This document shows positions 53,901 through 61,944 of a stretch of 64,000 nt of DNA, piece after piece. The stretch lies in the NCBI GenBank assembly GCA_021158465.1, contig JAGGUN010000035.1:10668-74667 (forward strand), read 5' to 3'. A program made the translations under genes and the position numbers. The DNA is from a bacterium. Lineage in GTDB: Bacteria; UBP14; UBA6098; 4484-93. The notes under the pieces are model-generated. The model was not told the origin of the DNA. It did not search any database and saw only the letters and a list, made by a program, of their open reading frames with translations. The stretch's first letter is position 1, and each line of letters opens with the position of its first letter.

Positions 53901-54044
53901 TATCACCCCGACAACAGGGAAGTTTATGTCTGGGAACAGGTCGATATTCAGATTGATAAGCGAGACCAGCCCCAGGCAAACAATTATAAGGAACACCATT
54001 ATGAAGGTTATTTTTCTGTTTATAGCGATCTTTGTGAGCCACAT
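50952..54044 (-). CDS. RND-family efflux pump permease (AcrB/MdtB-like)
   Basis: A 1030-residue inner-membrane transporter with 12 TM helices and two large periplasmic loops. It begins MWLTKIAINRKITF, as in HAE-1 and related RND pumps, and has GVGPEDVEKIIARPIE early on. Near TM4, GLALAVGMLVDNSIVVMEN holds one Asp; the usual AcrB DD pair is DN here, as in many family members. VVNNGILLVDY lies in the second half. It is the last gene of the TetR-TolC-MFP-RND operon and should form a drug or toxic-compound efflux complex with them. The substrate is unknown. Confidence 0.93.
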   Translation of the reverse strand: MWLTKIAINRKITFIMVFLIIVCLGLVSLINLNIDLFPDINFPVVGVITTYQGVGPEDVEKIIARPIEGALSTVSGMKDVISIIREGQVMTLVRFNWGYDMDAAVTDVRDKLGLVEAFLPSDASKPLAMKFDPSVMPIMVIGVSGRDDLFQLRNITDEKIAPHLERLDGVAQAEVWGGLEREIQINLNRDKLIAYNISPREITNAVQAANVSMPGGSVKKGGMEFIVRTVGEYSSVDEIKNTTVSVLQDGTPVLLKDVATVLDTFKEEVSSILVDGKPGVVIQIAKESDAVTVEVARRVRKEMKELEKILPPGIKLTTIIDMSEYIEKALKNVLNSLLEGFLLAILVLLIFLRNFRSTIIVGLAIPISVIATFIVMNGMGITMNLMSMGGLALAVGMLVDNSIVVMENIFRHREGGKKLIESALTGTQEVISPVVASTLTTLSVFVPVMFIPGVVGILSHDLALTVTISLITSLFVAFALIPLLAARVIPVKVNTGNGRGLFGVFKRFFDYIDTTYTRWLKWCLSHRTTFTIGVVFLFLISVMLVFPFRFIGTEFTPSMDTRLISMRMELPPGKSLEETNRYLNELFPKLQESVPEAMNIYSQSGGGGMVGVGSDNNIADISVKLLPSSKRKRSQKEIENAVRPILDNFPGAKIYFQEGIMQGGPFGGSSIEVEIYGFDQNIAKELADSVEAIMRRTPGAVDITSSIEGTKPNYSIHIDPHKSSAVGLPVAIASSDVYTYTRGSTISKLRIGGNEYDISLRMEEPDRRTLEDVKRFPIKSLAGKMVSLGNIADVTVTASPTVIKRKEQSRVVTVSCNHKGQDLGKVVSNIEKELARLKFPEGFYYRVGGQAKDQKESFFWLRIAFIAAITLVYMIMASIFESLKDPFIIMFTIPLAVIGALWMLFWTGTSLNVLSIIGIVLLVGIVVNNGILLVDYTNLLRRRDKLPIREAIITGGRRRLRPVLMTALTTIIAMIPMAAGIGEGAELRAPIARSVIGGLITSTFLTLLFIPVLYSVFERFKRKDKEQVST

Positions 54045-54058
54045 ATTCTTGTATTCCC

Positions 54059-54955
54059 CTATTCTACGATTTCGACTGTTGCCCCATCGGATAAGTAGTA
54101 GTTTCCTCTGCTTACCACCAGGTCATCTGCAGATACGCCAGAGATGACCTCGACTGAATCCTCGTTTTCCAGTCCGAGCTTAAGCATCTTTTTATGTGCG
54201 ATGTTGTTCTTCACGGTGAATGCATAGATCTCGCCTGTTTCGAGGTTCCTTACAACGGCGTTTTGAGGGAGGATAAGAACATTCTCCTTTGTCACGGTTG
54301 GGAGTGTTACCCTGGCAAACATACCAGGTTTCAGGAGGTAGTCTTTATTTCTCACCATGCATTCTACCTTGACCGAGCGGCTCATCGGGTCGACCACGGG
54401 TGAAATGTTCGTTATCCTCCCTATGAAGACTGTGTCCGGATAGGCGTCCACGCTGATATTTACCTGTTTTACTCCGTGTAGCTCCAAGATCTTCTTCTCT
54501 GGGACGGAGAAGCTTACCTTCACGATATTCATCTTGATCACTGATGCGACAGGAACCTGAGGAGCAACATAGCTGCCAGCGTCGAGGTTCAATTGAGCGA
54601 TTATGCCTGTTATCGGGGATCTTAGCTTTGCTCGCTCATATTTCATTCCAGGGATATCCTTGCTAATGTAGGCTATTACCTCGTCCTTCACTACCAGCTC
54701 CCCCTCGTTGACTAAGAATTTCTCTATCTTCCCTGCCACCTCCGGATATACATTGACCTGCTTGTCTGGCAGAACATTTCCTGTGAAGTGCAGTTGATAG
54801 GAGAATTTCCCTTTCGTGGGATGGACAACCTTTACAGGGATAGCGGCTTTTTCTTCCTTTGCGAGTTTCTCCTTTAAGGAGACCTCCTCATAAACCCTGA
54901 AAGCAGTCAATCCAACGAGGAAGATGAGCAGGAGAACCAGAACTATCCTCTTCAT
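54059..54955 (-). CDS. RND efflux membrane-fusion (periplasmic adaptor) protein
   Basis: A 298-residue HlyD/AcrA-type adaptor. It has an N-terminal anchor helix (residues 4-22). The barrel-sandwich (lipoyl-like) halves are HFTGNVLPDKQVNVYPEVAG and LRSPITGIIAQLNLDAGSYV. A beta-barrel follows (VDAYPDTVFIGRITNISPVVD in part) and then a membrane-proximal domain. The alpha-hairpin between the sandwich halves is very short, so it may contact its partners differently from AcrA. It lies 14 bp before the pump gene. Confidence 0.9.
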   Translation of the reverse strand: MKRIVLVLLLIFLVGLTAFRVYEEVSLKEKLAKEEKAAIPVKVVHPTKGKFSYQLHFTGNVLPDKQVNVYPEVAGKIEKFLVNEGELVVKDEVIAYISKDIPGMKYERAKLRSPITGIIAQLNLDAGSYVAPQVPVASVIKMNIVKVSFSVPEKKILELHGVKQVNISVDAYPDTVFIGRITNISPVVDPMSRSVKVECMVRNKDYLLKPGMFARVTLPTVTKENVLILPQNAVVRNLETGEIYAFTVKNNIAHKKMLKLGLENEDSVEVISGVSADDLVVSRGNYYLSDGATVEIVE

Positions 54956-54973
54956 GATTATATTCCTCCGTTT

Positions 54974-56290
54974 TTATTCTTCGTGCATTGCTCTCTTGAG
55001 CTTTGCTATTGCTGTATTGTACTGGACGAGCGCCTGAAGATAGTTTACCTTTGCTTGATTGTTTGCCATTTGTGCATCAGTGTATTCTGTTTGTGAGATG
55101 AGTCCGTTCTTGTACTGTTCCTCTGCGATTCGCAGAGCCTCCTGTGCCTGAGATAGGTTTGCCTCCTGCGATTCCAGAAGCTCCTGTGCCTCCTGGAAAC
55201 TGAGGTAAGCCTGTCTTACCTCCAGTTTTATACCCTCACGTGTCTGCTTCATAGCGTAGTCTATTTGTTGGAGCTGTGAGCGAGCGCTCTTTACATCGGC
55301 AATGCGGGATAACCCATTGAATATGTCGAAATTCAGGATGAGCGATATGTTCCAATCTTTGCCCCATTTGTTCTGTTGCTGGTATGGTTTCTGATAGCTG
55401 TAGGAGAACTGTGTGACAAGCGTTGGCAGGAAGGCTCGCTTTGACATAACGAGCGCGAGGTGCGCCATCTCCCGTCTCTTTTCGAGCGATAGCAGCTCAC
55501 ACCTTCTTGAGAGCGCAGACTCTATTGCTTCCTCGAGGGTTATATCCCAATCGGGCTTGCTCAGGCTATCAACGAGTACAAACGGTGTGTCAAGAGGGAG
55601 ACCGAGTAGCAGTTTCAGAGCGTCTTCTGCAAGACGGACACCGTTTTTTGCCCGTATGAGGTTCGGCTGGAAGTTCGCCTTTGCTACCCTTGCACGCAAC
55701 AGGTCGAAATGAGACAGCATCCCCGCAGCATAAAGCGATTCCGCCTGCTCAAGATGCTTAAGAAGTTGAGCATAACCATCCTTGGTAACTTCAAGCATAT
55801 CGTATGCCCAGAGCAGGTTGTAGTAGGTTTCCTCGACCTGAAGTATAAGGTCTGATTCAGCCTTTTTGTTATCATATTCTGTTGCCTGGAGGTTCAGGCG
55901 AGATAGTTTGTATGAGTTTATTATGTTTCCACCGGCGAAGAGCGGCTGGTTAACAGTTACCGAGTAGTTGTAATTGTTCTGTTCGCCCATTTCTATCTCG
56001 ACGGTTTCCGAGAATGGAAGTCCCATCATCTCGCCCATATCTATTTTCATCTTTGGGACCTCGCCCAGCCTGGTATAGACGCCGGTGAAGCTTGCTTGCG
56101 GGAAGAATGCCGCCCTTGATTTCTCAACCTTCGCCCTTGCCTGCTCAACCGCCTCACCCGATGCAAGCAGTCCAGGGTTCCTACTACGGGCAATAGATTT
56201 AGCTTCCTCGAGCGTGAGCCGAAGCGTGTCCTGAGCGTGAAGCCCTTCAAGGAAAAGCAAGAGCAGGAGCAAAAACAAGAATCTCTTCAT
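54974..56290 (-). CDS. TolC-family outer-membrane efflux protein
   Basis: A 438-residue outer-membrane factor. The signal peptide ends at GLHAQ. Two OEP domains follow (about 25-215 and 235-430), with long coiled coils such as TLEEAKSIARSRNPGLLAS and EAQELLESQEANLSQAQEAL. NNYNYSVTVNQPLFAGGN is a typical OEP strand region. It provides the exit duct for the pump. It follows the TetR gene by 8 bp. Confidence 0.92.
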   Translation of the reverse strand: MKRFLFLLLLLLFLEGLHAQDTLRLTLEEAKSIARSRNPGLLASGEAVEQARAKVEKSRAAFFPQASFTGVYTRLGEVPKMKIDMGEMMGLPFSETVEIEMGEQNNYNYSVTVNQPLFAGGNIINSYKLSRLNLQATEYDNKKAESDLILQVEETYYNLLWAYDMLEVTKDGYAQLLKHLEQAESLYAAGMLSHFDLLRARVAKANFQPNLIRAKNGVRLAEDALKLLLGLPLDTPFVLVDSLSKPDWDITLEEAIESALSRRCELLSLEKRREMAHLALVMSKRAFLPTLVTQFSYSYQKPYQQQNKWGKDWNISLILNFDIFNGLSRIADVKSARSQLQQIDYAMKQTREGIKLEVRQAYLSFQEAQELLESQEANLSQAQEALRIAEEQYKNGLISQTEYTDAQMANNQAKVNYLQALVQYNTAIAKLKRAMHEE

Positions 56291-56298
56291 CCCTCACC

Positions 56299-56928
56299 TC
56301 ATTTCTCTACACCATGAAGGATAAACTCATAAACAGGGTTTATGTAGGACTTAATATCTTCATCGGGTTCGAAGTACCACCACCTGACGATTATTCCACG
56401 GATCACCGAGAGCAGGAATGTCGAGAAGAGATGCGGCTCCATCTCACGAAATATCCCCTCCTCTTTCCCCTCATTGTAGATTCGAGCAAGTAGGGTATGA
56501 CTCCTCTCAAAAGCAGAAAGTATCTTGTCCAAAATACCCTTCGAAAATGCCCGACTTGTTTTCTCATAGAAGAGGTGAGACTCCCTCGACAGAAACGCTG
56601 CCATGTCCTTGTCCTCGATTGCTTCTTCGAAGTTCATCCTTATGTACATAAGTATCTTCTCTTCTGGGAAGGTATCCGATGCCGCTATCTCCTCGAGCTG
56701 TTTGAGCCTATCGGTTATTATCGAGTCCAGAAGCTCGGAGACTAAAGCCTCCTTGCTTGGGAAATAGGAGTAGAGTGTGCTTTTGGCAAAGCCTGATTCC
56801 CTTGCAATCTCGTCCACAGTGACCTCGATTATGCTCCTCTTACCAAAGAGACGCTTGGCGGCATCAAGAATAAGCTTCTTATGAAGCTCCTGTTCCTTTT
56901 CCTTGCGAATCCTTCTTGGCTCTGTCAT
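56299..56928 (-). CDS. TetR-family transcriptional regulator of the efflux operon
   Basis: A 209-residue regulator. The start was set at ATG 56928 (MTEPRRIRKEKEQ) because GAAGGAG lies 5 bp before it. The frame opens 32 codons upstream, but through the promoter. The N-terminal HTH (residues about 15-60) reads ILDAAKRLFGKRS...VDEIARESGFAKSTLYSYFPSKEAL, a clear TetR signature. The C-terminal ligand domain is variable. It is the first gene of the efflux operon, so it probably represses its own promoter and is released by a pump substrate. Confidence 0.9.
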   Translation of the reverse strand: MTEPRRIRKEKEQELHKKLILDAAKRLFGKRSIIEVTVDEIARESGFAKSTLYSYFPSKEALVSELLDSIITDRLKQLEEIAASDTFPEEKILMYIRMNFEEAIEDKDMAAFLSRESHLFYEKTSRAFSKGILDKILSAFERSHTLLARIYNEGKEEGIFREMEPHLFSTFLLSVIRGIIVRWWYFEPDEDIKSYINPVYEFILHGVEK

Positions 56929-56941
56929 AAAAACTCCTTCG

Positions 56942-56993
56942 TTTGATAATCGAACTTTGAAGTTTAAAATATATACGAGGGAGTTTTTGTCAA
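56942..56993 (-). promoter_or_regulatory. Predicted efflux-operon promoter with candidate TetR operators
   Basis: Minus strand TTGACA (56993-56988) with a TATATTTT region at 56973-56966 (16 bp to TATTTT). Just downstream are two imperfect inverted repeats: AACTT-TG-AAGTT at 56953-56964 and TTTGATA-ATCGAA at 56942-56954. Either could be the repressor operator; binding is not shown. Confidence 0.45.
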
Positions 56994-57031
56994 GTAGTTT
57001 TTTGATTTTTTTGAGGAATACCAAAAATATC

Positions 57032-57059
57032 TTGACGGTATGATAAAAAACATTATATT
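57032..57059 (+). promoter_or_regulatory. Predicted promoter of the SRP RNA and following operon
   Basis: TTGACG (57032-57037), 16-bp spacer, TATATT (57054-57059), about 25 bp before the SRP RNA. It is divergent from the efflux promoter. Confidence 0.6.
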
Positions 57060-57084
57060 CTGGAGAAATGTTCTTTGGAAAGTT

Positions 57085-57353
57085 GCCGTGCTAGGCGGGG
57101 AGGTAGCGGTTCCCTTTACCCGAAATCCGCTTTATGCGGGGCTGAACTCCCACAGGAGGGGATAGTTCGGTGAGATAAAGGGTTCTCTGGTATGTTGAGG
57201 TCTGGACCCCGCGCGACGGCAGCTCTCGAACCCCGTCAGGTCCGGAAGGAAGCAGCGGTAAGGGATGTTCTGTTCGTGCGCCGCGGGACTATCTGGGCTG
57301 AGTATCGGAGGATACCTGCTCGTCGGAGGATTCCTCGATTGTGGGTGCACGGC
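57085..57353 (+). ncRNA. ffs: Signal recognition particle RNA, large Bacillus-type with Alu domain
   Basis: About 269 bases. The 5' end GCCGTGCTAGGCGGGGAGGT and the GCGGTTCCCT that follows match the Alu domain of Bacillus scRNA. The apical S domain contains GTCAGGTCCGGAAGGAAGCA, the conserved Ffh-binding loop. The 3' GTGGGTGCACGGC closes the terminal stem with GCCGTGC. This is the long form rather than the 4.5S form of E. coli. The exact ends are approximate. It lies 20 bp before a conserved operon of unknown function on the same strand, with no T-run between. Confidence 0.93.
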
Positions 57354-57373
57354 GTGATCTTTAGAAGGGTAAG

Positions 57374-58510
57374 ATGGGGCATATATACACACCTGGTTTG
57401 AAGGTCACGGAGTTTTACCGGATAAGGAAGAAGCGCCTTCTTCCGCTTAAGGGTAAGACGCTTGTTCAGGTCGGGGATATGGTCGGTCCTGATGATATTG
57501 TGGCTAAGGCTGACCTTCCTGGCAGAGCGGAGCCTGTGAATGTGGCGAACCTGCTTGGGATACCTCCAGCGGAGCTTCCCTTGTTTATGAAGTATAAGGA
57601 GGGTGATGCTGTTGAGAAGGGGGCGATAATAGCGGAGAGCAAGGGGTTTTTGGGGTTGTTCAAGACACAGATTCGTTCTCCATTAAAGGGTACTATTGAA
57701 AATATCTCCGCGGTCACGGGGCAGGTGCTTGTCAGAAGTGAGCCGATTCCTGTGGAGGTAAAGGCTTACATTAGGGGAAAGGTGGTTGAGGTTCTTCCGG
57801 AAGAGGGTGCTGTTATTGAGGCTGTTGGACCATTCATTCAGGGGATATTTGGCATTGGTGGTGAGCGGCACGGCAGGATAACGGTGGTTGTTTCCTCCCC
57901 TGAGGAGGTTCTTGATGAGAGCAAGATCCGCCCGGAGCATCAGGGGGGAGTGCTTGTTGGTGGGTCAATGATTACTGCTTCTGCTATGCGGAAGGCTGAG
58001 GAATACGGCGTAGCGGGCATTGTGGTAGGCGGTATTGATGATAGGGACCTACGGGATTTCATCGGCTATGACATCGGGGTTGCAATCACTGGGGATGAGG
58101 ATGTGAATACAACTCTCATCATCTCGGAGGGGTTTGGCAAGATGCCGATAGCAGAGAGGACATTTACCCTCCTAAGGAAGTATGAGGGTAAGGATGCCTC
58201 CGTTAGCGGAGCTACGCAGATAAGAGCAGGGGTTATCCGACCGGAGGTTGTCATTCCGTTGGAGGATGTGCCGGAGGAGAAGCTAAAAGAGATAGAGAAG
58301 AGGTCGGAGGAATTGCCTGTATTGAGTGTAGGGAGCTTGATGAGGGTGATCAGGGTGCCGTACTTTGGGAAGATCGGTAAGGTTGTTGCACTGCCGCCGG
58401 AGCTGGAGAAGCTTGAGAGCGAGACATCGGCAAGGGTGCTTGAGATTGAGTTTCTTGATGGCACCAGAGCGATTGTCCCGAGGGCGAATGTGGAGATTAT
58501 TGAGGAATAA
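57374..58510 (+). CDS. Conserved protein of unknown function with barrel-sandwich N terminus and KOW-like C terminus
   Basis: A 378-residue predicted cytoplasmic protein without TM helices. Residues about 30-135 look like a barrel-sandwich or lipoyl-like fold, as in RnfC N termini: GDMVGPDDIVAKADLPGRA and IRSPLKGTIENISAVTGQVL. The middle (about 180-270) has VLVGGSMITASAMRKAEEYG, GIVVGGIDDRDL and GVAITGDEDV, an alpha/beta domain. The C terminus (about 325-370) resembles a KOW motif, VPYFGKIGKVVALP...GTRAIVPRANVEII in parts. There is no lipoylation or biotin lysine motif. First gene of a five-gene unit; it may be the soluble partner of the membrane proteins. The function is unknown. Confidence 0.75.
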   Translation: MGHIYTPGLKVTEFYRIRKKRLLPLKGKTLVQVGDMVGPDDIVAKADLPGRAEPVNVANLLGIPPAELPLFMKYKEGDAVEKGAIIAESKGFLGLFKTQIRSPLKGTIENISAVTGQVLVRSEPIPVEVKAYIRGKVVEVLPEEGAVIEAVGPFIQGIFGIGGERHGRITVVVSSPEEVLDESKIRPEHQGGVLVGGSMITASAMRKAEEYGVAGIVVGGIDDRDLRDFIGYDIGVAITGDEDVNTTLIISEGFGKMPIAERTFTLLRKYEGKDASVSGATQIRAGVIRPEVVIPLEDVPEEKLKEIEKRSEELPVLSVGSLMRVIRVPYFGKIGKVVALPPELEKLESETSARVLEIEFLDGTRAIVPRANVEIIEE

Positions 58511-58525
58511 TGTGAAGGGGATAAT

Positions 58526-61255
58526 ATGAAAGCAAGAGCTATTTTGGGTGCATTAGCACTGTTTTTTCTTTCCTGTGGAGGTGGTCCACCACGGGCACCG
58601 TTTGAGGTTATAGTTGAAGATTATCCGAACGATGCCGGACGCTCGGCTATTGTCAAGTGGGAGCATTTTGCTGGGAACGGTGTGAAGGCATACAAGATTA
58701 TGCGCGGGACCACTCCAGACAATATGAGGGAGATATCTCAGATAAGCGTTGAGATACCGGCAACAAGAGACAAGTATGTTCCACCGGATACAACGGATTT
58801 CGTCGGTAAGTTTGGTTACTATCTTGTGCTTGAGGGAGAGAAGGAGCCGTTCACTGCTCATTTGGTAAGGGTGACTCCGGAGACGGAAGATTCTCTGAGG
58901 AAGATTGGCAAGAGGATAGAGAAGATTGAGACGGAGATAAAGGGTTACAATGAGGGGGTCAAGAAGACCATAATTGCTTACGGGAATTTTTATAAGCTCT
59001 ACCTCGACAATGTAAAGGAAACAGAGCTTATTCCCGTGGAAGGGTACTCGCTTACTGAAGAGGCTGGGGTGCCGAGGATTGTGCCAAACGGCAGGACTCC
59101 CATTACCTTCGTTGCTGTGAAGAAGCCGGCAGAGGAGATAAGATTTATACATTCTGGTGAGAGGATGGCAGAGTTGACTCCTGATATAGAAGGGTTCTGC
59201 AAGAAATATGGGGAGCAGGTAAGGGGTGTTATCTTGGAGGATTCGGTCAGGGTGCTTGTCAATAAGGTAGAGCTTGAGTACTCGGATGAGGATTCGCTTT
59301 GTCCGGATTCGACATATTACTATAAGATTGTCTCTGTCGGTATAAACAGGAAAGAATCGGAGAGCGAGCCTGTCTCTATCAAGCCGATAGACGATGCACC
59401 AACGCCTCTTCCTTCGCTTTATGCTCTTCTCGATACCGTCACGAATGACCTCTTTCTTAACTGGAAGACGCAGGATGAGGATATACAGAAGTATGTAATA
59501 TACATTTCTACAGCGGGTGATCTGGAACACAGGAAGGGCAGGAAGCTTCTGGAGGTAGCAGGCTCCTGGGCGTATGGGTATCCGGCAGTGGTAAGGCTTG
59601 AGGGGTTAGGAGCCTCTCTGGAGGATAGCATAATCTATGTGGCGTCGCTTGACACATCAGGTCAGGTGGCCTACACTGAGCTTAGCACGATAGTTCCTAC
59701 GCATTTTGACAGTATGCCTCCGTTGCCAGAGGGGCTTGTTGTAGATGACCTTGAGAACGACAACGGTAAGAAGCTTGTTCTTCGTTGGGAGCCGCCGACG
59801 GTGTATCTTGGTTACCGTGTTAGAGACCCTATCTCTGAGGCGAAGAAGCTTGTTCCGAAGAGTGTGGATATCTCCTCTCTCGACTACTATCTGGTGACCG
59901 AGGGTGAAAGTCGAAAGATAGTGGAGTTTGAGAACCCAAACGATGTGCCAGAAGGGGCTAAGAAGATATACTGGCTTCAGACCCCAACGCTCCGAGAGGG
60001 GGATAAGGAGCTTGTGGTTCTCTACGATCTGTACGCTAACTCTGCACGGAAGCCTGGTTATGCTATGCTCAGGCTGGACGACGGGGAACCGGTGGTGGAC
60101 GAGGATGGGGATGGGAGCTACATATTCAGCGGGGTCCCGATCGGAAAGCACAAGCTAACAGTAGATTTTCTTGACGAGAACCGAAGGGTTTTTGAGAACC
60201 CTGAGGCGCATGTGGAGATGGAGGTAAATGTTACCGCGGACAATCCTGAGGTCCCTATCGAATATCCGTCTGTGTATCTTGAGGTGGCGAGAACCTCGGA
60301 CCTTGAGGAGACCAACATAATGATGTTCGACAGGGTAAGGTTTTTGCCTGGGATGCTCCGAGAATATACGGACCCAGTCGATACAACCAAGGAGGAGTTC
60401 AAGTATGCAGTGCTTGCTTGGGACCCTTCAGGCGGTATATCGGCGACACCTATTATCGGTCCTGTGAGGCGGGTTCCCAATGTATATCATACTGGCAAAA
60501 CCACAGTTCTCATTGCTACGATAATCTTTGTTCTTGCTGCTCTTACTATGATAAGCTCTGCCAAGAAGGGGAAGCACCTATATATTCGCCCGATCGCTGG
60601 AATAAACCATGTGGACGAGGCGATAGGACGGGCAACAGAGATGGGTAGACCGATTCTCTATGTGCTTGGGTTGTCGACCATTTCGGATATAGCTACGCTG
60701 GCGGGGCTTACGATACTCTCGAGAGTGGCGAAGAAGGCAGCGGAATACCAAACCAGACTCATTGTCCCCTGCTATAACCCAATTGTTATGACAATAGCAA
60801 AGGAGACGGTTCGTTCTGCCTGTGCGGATGCAGGGAGACCGGATATGTTTAAGGAGAGGGATATATTCTTTGTCACGCAGAGCCAGTTTGCCTATGCTGC
60901 AGCGGTCAACGGTATTATGCTTCGAGAGAAGACCGCTACCAACTTCTATATGGGGATGTTCTTTGCTGAGTCGCTGCTTTTGACGGAGACGGGTTCAGCT
61001 GCCGGTTCTATTCAGATTGCTGGGACGGATGCCATTACCCAGTTGCCGTTCTTCATTACCACCTGCGATTATACCCTTATCGGTGAGGAGTTCTATGCGG
61101 CGAGTGCGTACCTATCGCAGAACCGTATCCAGATAGGGACACTCAAGGCTCAGGATGTTCTCAAGGCGATTATGATGGTGCTTATAATCATTGGGGGAAT
61201 TTGTGCCACAGCAGGGATATGGAGGTTTGTCAACATATTCCATATTCAGGTTTGA
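58526..61255 (+). CDS. Lipoprotein-like FN3 protein with C-terminal DUF6754-type domain
   Basis: A 909-residue protein. MKARAILGALALFFLSC ends in a lipobox-like LSC. Fibronectin III-like domains fill the first 640 residues (VKWEHFAGNGVKAYKIMRG; FLNWKTQDEDIQKYVIYIS). A TM helix at about 658-676 (TVLIATIIFVLAALTMI) is followed by a domain I recognise as DUF6754-type. It contains GRATEMGRPILYVLG, SQFAYAAAVNGIMLREK, FFAESLLLTETGSAAG, IQIAGTDAITQLPFF and CDYTLIGEEFYAASAYLS. A final TM lies near 885-905. The pattern suggests an envelope-exposed N terminus and a cytoplasmic DUF6754 domain. No biochemical function is known to me. It starts 15 bp after the previous gene. Confidence 0.75.
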   Translation: MKARAILGALALFFLSCGGGPPRAPFEVIVEDYPNDAGRSAIVKWEHFAGNGVKAYKIMRGTTPDNMREISQISVEIPATRDKYVPPDTTDFVGKFGYYLVLEGEKEPFTAHLVRVTPETEDSLRKIGKRIEKIETEIKGYNEGVKKTIIAYGNFYKLYLDNVKETELIPVEGYSLTEEAGVPRIVPNGRTPITFVAVKKPAEEIRFIHSGERMAELTPDIEGFCKKYGEQVRGVILEDSVRVLVNKVELEYSDEDSLCPDSTYYYKIVSVGINRKESESEPVSIKPIDDAPTPLPSLYALLDTVTNDLFLNWKTQDEDIQKYVIYISTAGDLEHRKGRKLLEVAGSWAYGYPAVVRLEGLGASLEDSIIYVASLDTSGQVAYTELSTIVPTHFDSMPPLPEGLVVDDLENDNGKKLVLRWEPPTVYLGYRVRDPISEAKKLVPKSVDISSLDYYLVTEGESRKIVEFENPNDVPEGAKKIYWLQTPTLREGDKELVVLYDLYANSARKPGYAMLRLDDGEPVVDEDGDGSYIFSGVPIGKHKLTVDFLDENRRVFENPEAHVEMEVNVTADNPEVPIEYPSVYLEVARTSDLEETNIMMFDRVRFLPGMLREYTDPVDTTKEEFKYAVLAWDPSGGISATPIIGPVRRVPNVYHTGKTTVLIATIIFVLAALTMISSAKKGKHLYIRPIAGINHVDEAIGRATEMGRPILYVLGLSTISDIATLAGLTILSRVAKKAAEYQTRLIVPCYNPIVMTIAKETVRSACADAGRPDMFKERDIFFVTQSQFAYAAAVNGIMLREKTATNFYMGMFFAESLLLTETGSAAGSIQIAGTDAITQLPFFITTCDYTLIGEEFYAASAYLSQNRIQIGTLKAQDVLKAIMMVLIIIGGICATAGIWRFVNIFHIQV

Positions 61256-61281
61256 GACTGACAATATCCAAGGGGGGGTAG

Positions 61282-61935
61282 ATGTTTCTGAAACGGCAGT
61301 TACCGCTTTTGATAACGCTCGTCTGTGGTATAATTTGGGGGGTGCAGTATTTCATTCCCCATCCGGCCAGTGAGGCAGTGTATAGCTTTTATACCGACTG
61401 GGGGCTGGTTATAGGTCTTTTCGCATCGATTCTTGGGTTCGTTAGCATAATACGCTTGCACTATATGAAGGTAAGGCATCATGCCAAGAACTGGCAGTTC
61501 TCCGTGGTGACACTTTCTGCAATGCCTGTTATGATCGTTGCTGCTATCTTGACCGGCACGGAGTCTGGAGGTGCCTTTATGTGGCTTTACAACTATGTCG
61601 AGGTGCCGATCGAGGCTACGATGTTCTCGCTTCTTGCGTTTTACATAGCATCTGCTGCGTATAGGGCGTTCAGGGCGCGCTCTGCTCAGGCAGCTGCTTT
61701 GCTCGTTGCTGCCGCTATCGTTATGCTTGGAAGGGTTCCGGTGGGAGCACAGATTTCATTCTGGTCCCATCTTTTCCCTGGAACCTCTATCCCGCAGATT
61801 GCGAGCTGGATACTGAATGTCCCCAATATGGCGGCGAAGAGGGCAATCAACCTCGGTGTGGGGCTTGGTATGATGATGGTCTCTTTGAAGATCATACTCG
61901 GAATTGAGAGAACCTATCTCGGTGGTCAAGAGTAA
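61282..61935 (+). CDS. Conserved multi-pass membrane protein of unknown function
   Basis: A 217-residue protein with about six predicted TM helices: roughly residues 7-25, 38-58, 75-95, 100-125, 130-150 and 185-205. A basic loop follows the second (RLHYMKVRHHAKNW). GTESGGAFMWLYNYVEVPIEA is a likely conserved core. I recognise no family. It lies 26 bp after the DUF6754 gene, with GGGGGGG before its ATG, and 9 bp before the next gene, so it probably belongs to the same complex. Confidence 0.7.
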   Translation: MFLKRQLPLLITLVCGIIWGVQYFIPHPASEAVYSFYTDWGLVIGLFASILGFVSIIRLHYMKVRHHAKNWQFSVVTLSAMPVMIVAAILTGTESGGAFMWLYNYVEVPIEATMFSLLAFYIASAAYRAFRARSAQAAALLVAAAIVMLGRVPVGAQISFWSHLFPGTSIPQIASWILNVPNMAAKRAINLGVGLGMMMVSLKIILGIERTYLGGQE

Positions 61936-61944
61936 GGAGATAAT

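Noticed and set aside
56929-57024. 32-residue N-terminal extension of the TetR regulator
   Set aside because: It would run through the promoter and candidate operators; the ATG at 56928 has a good ribosome binding site.
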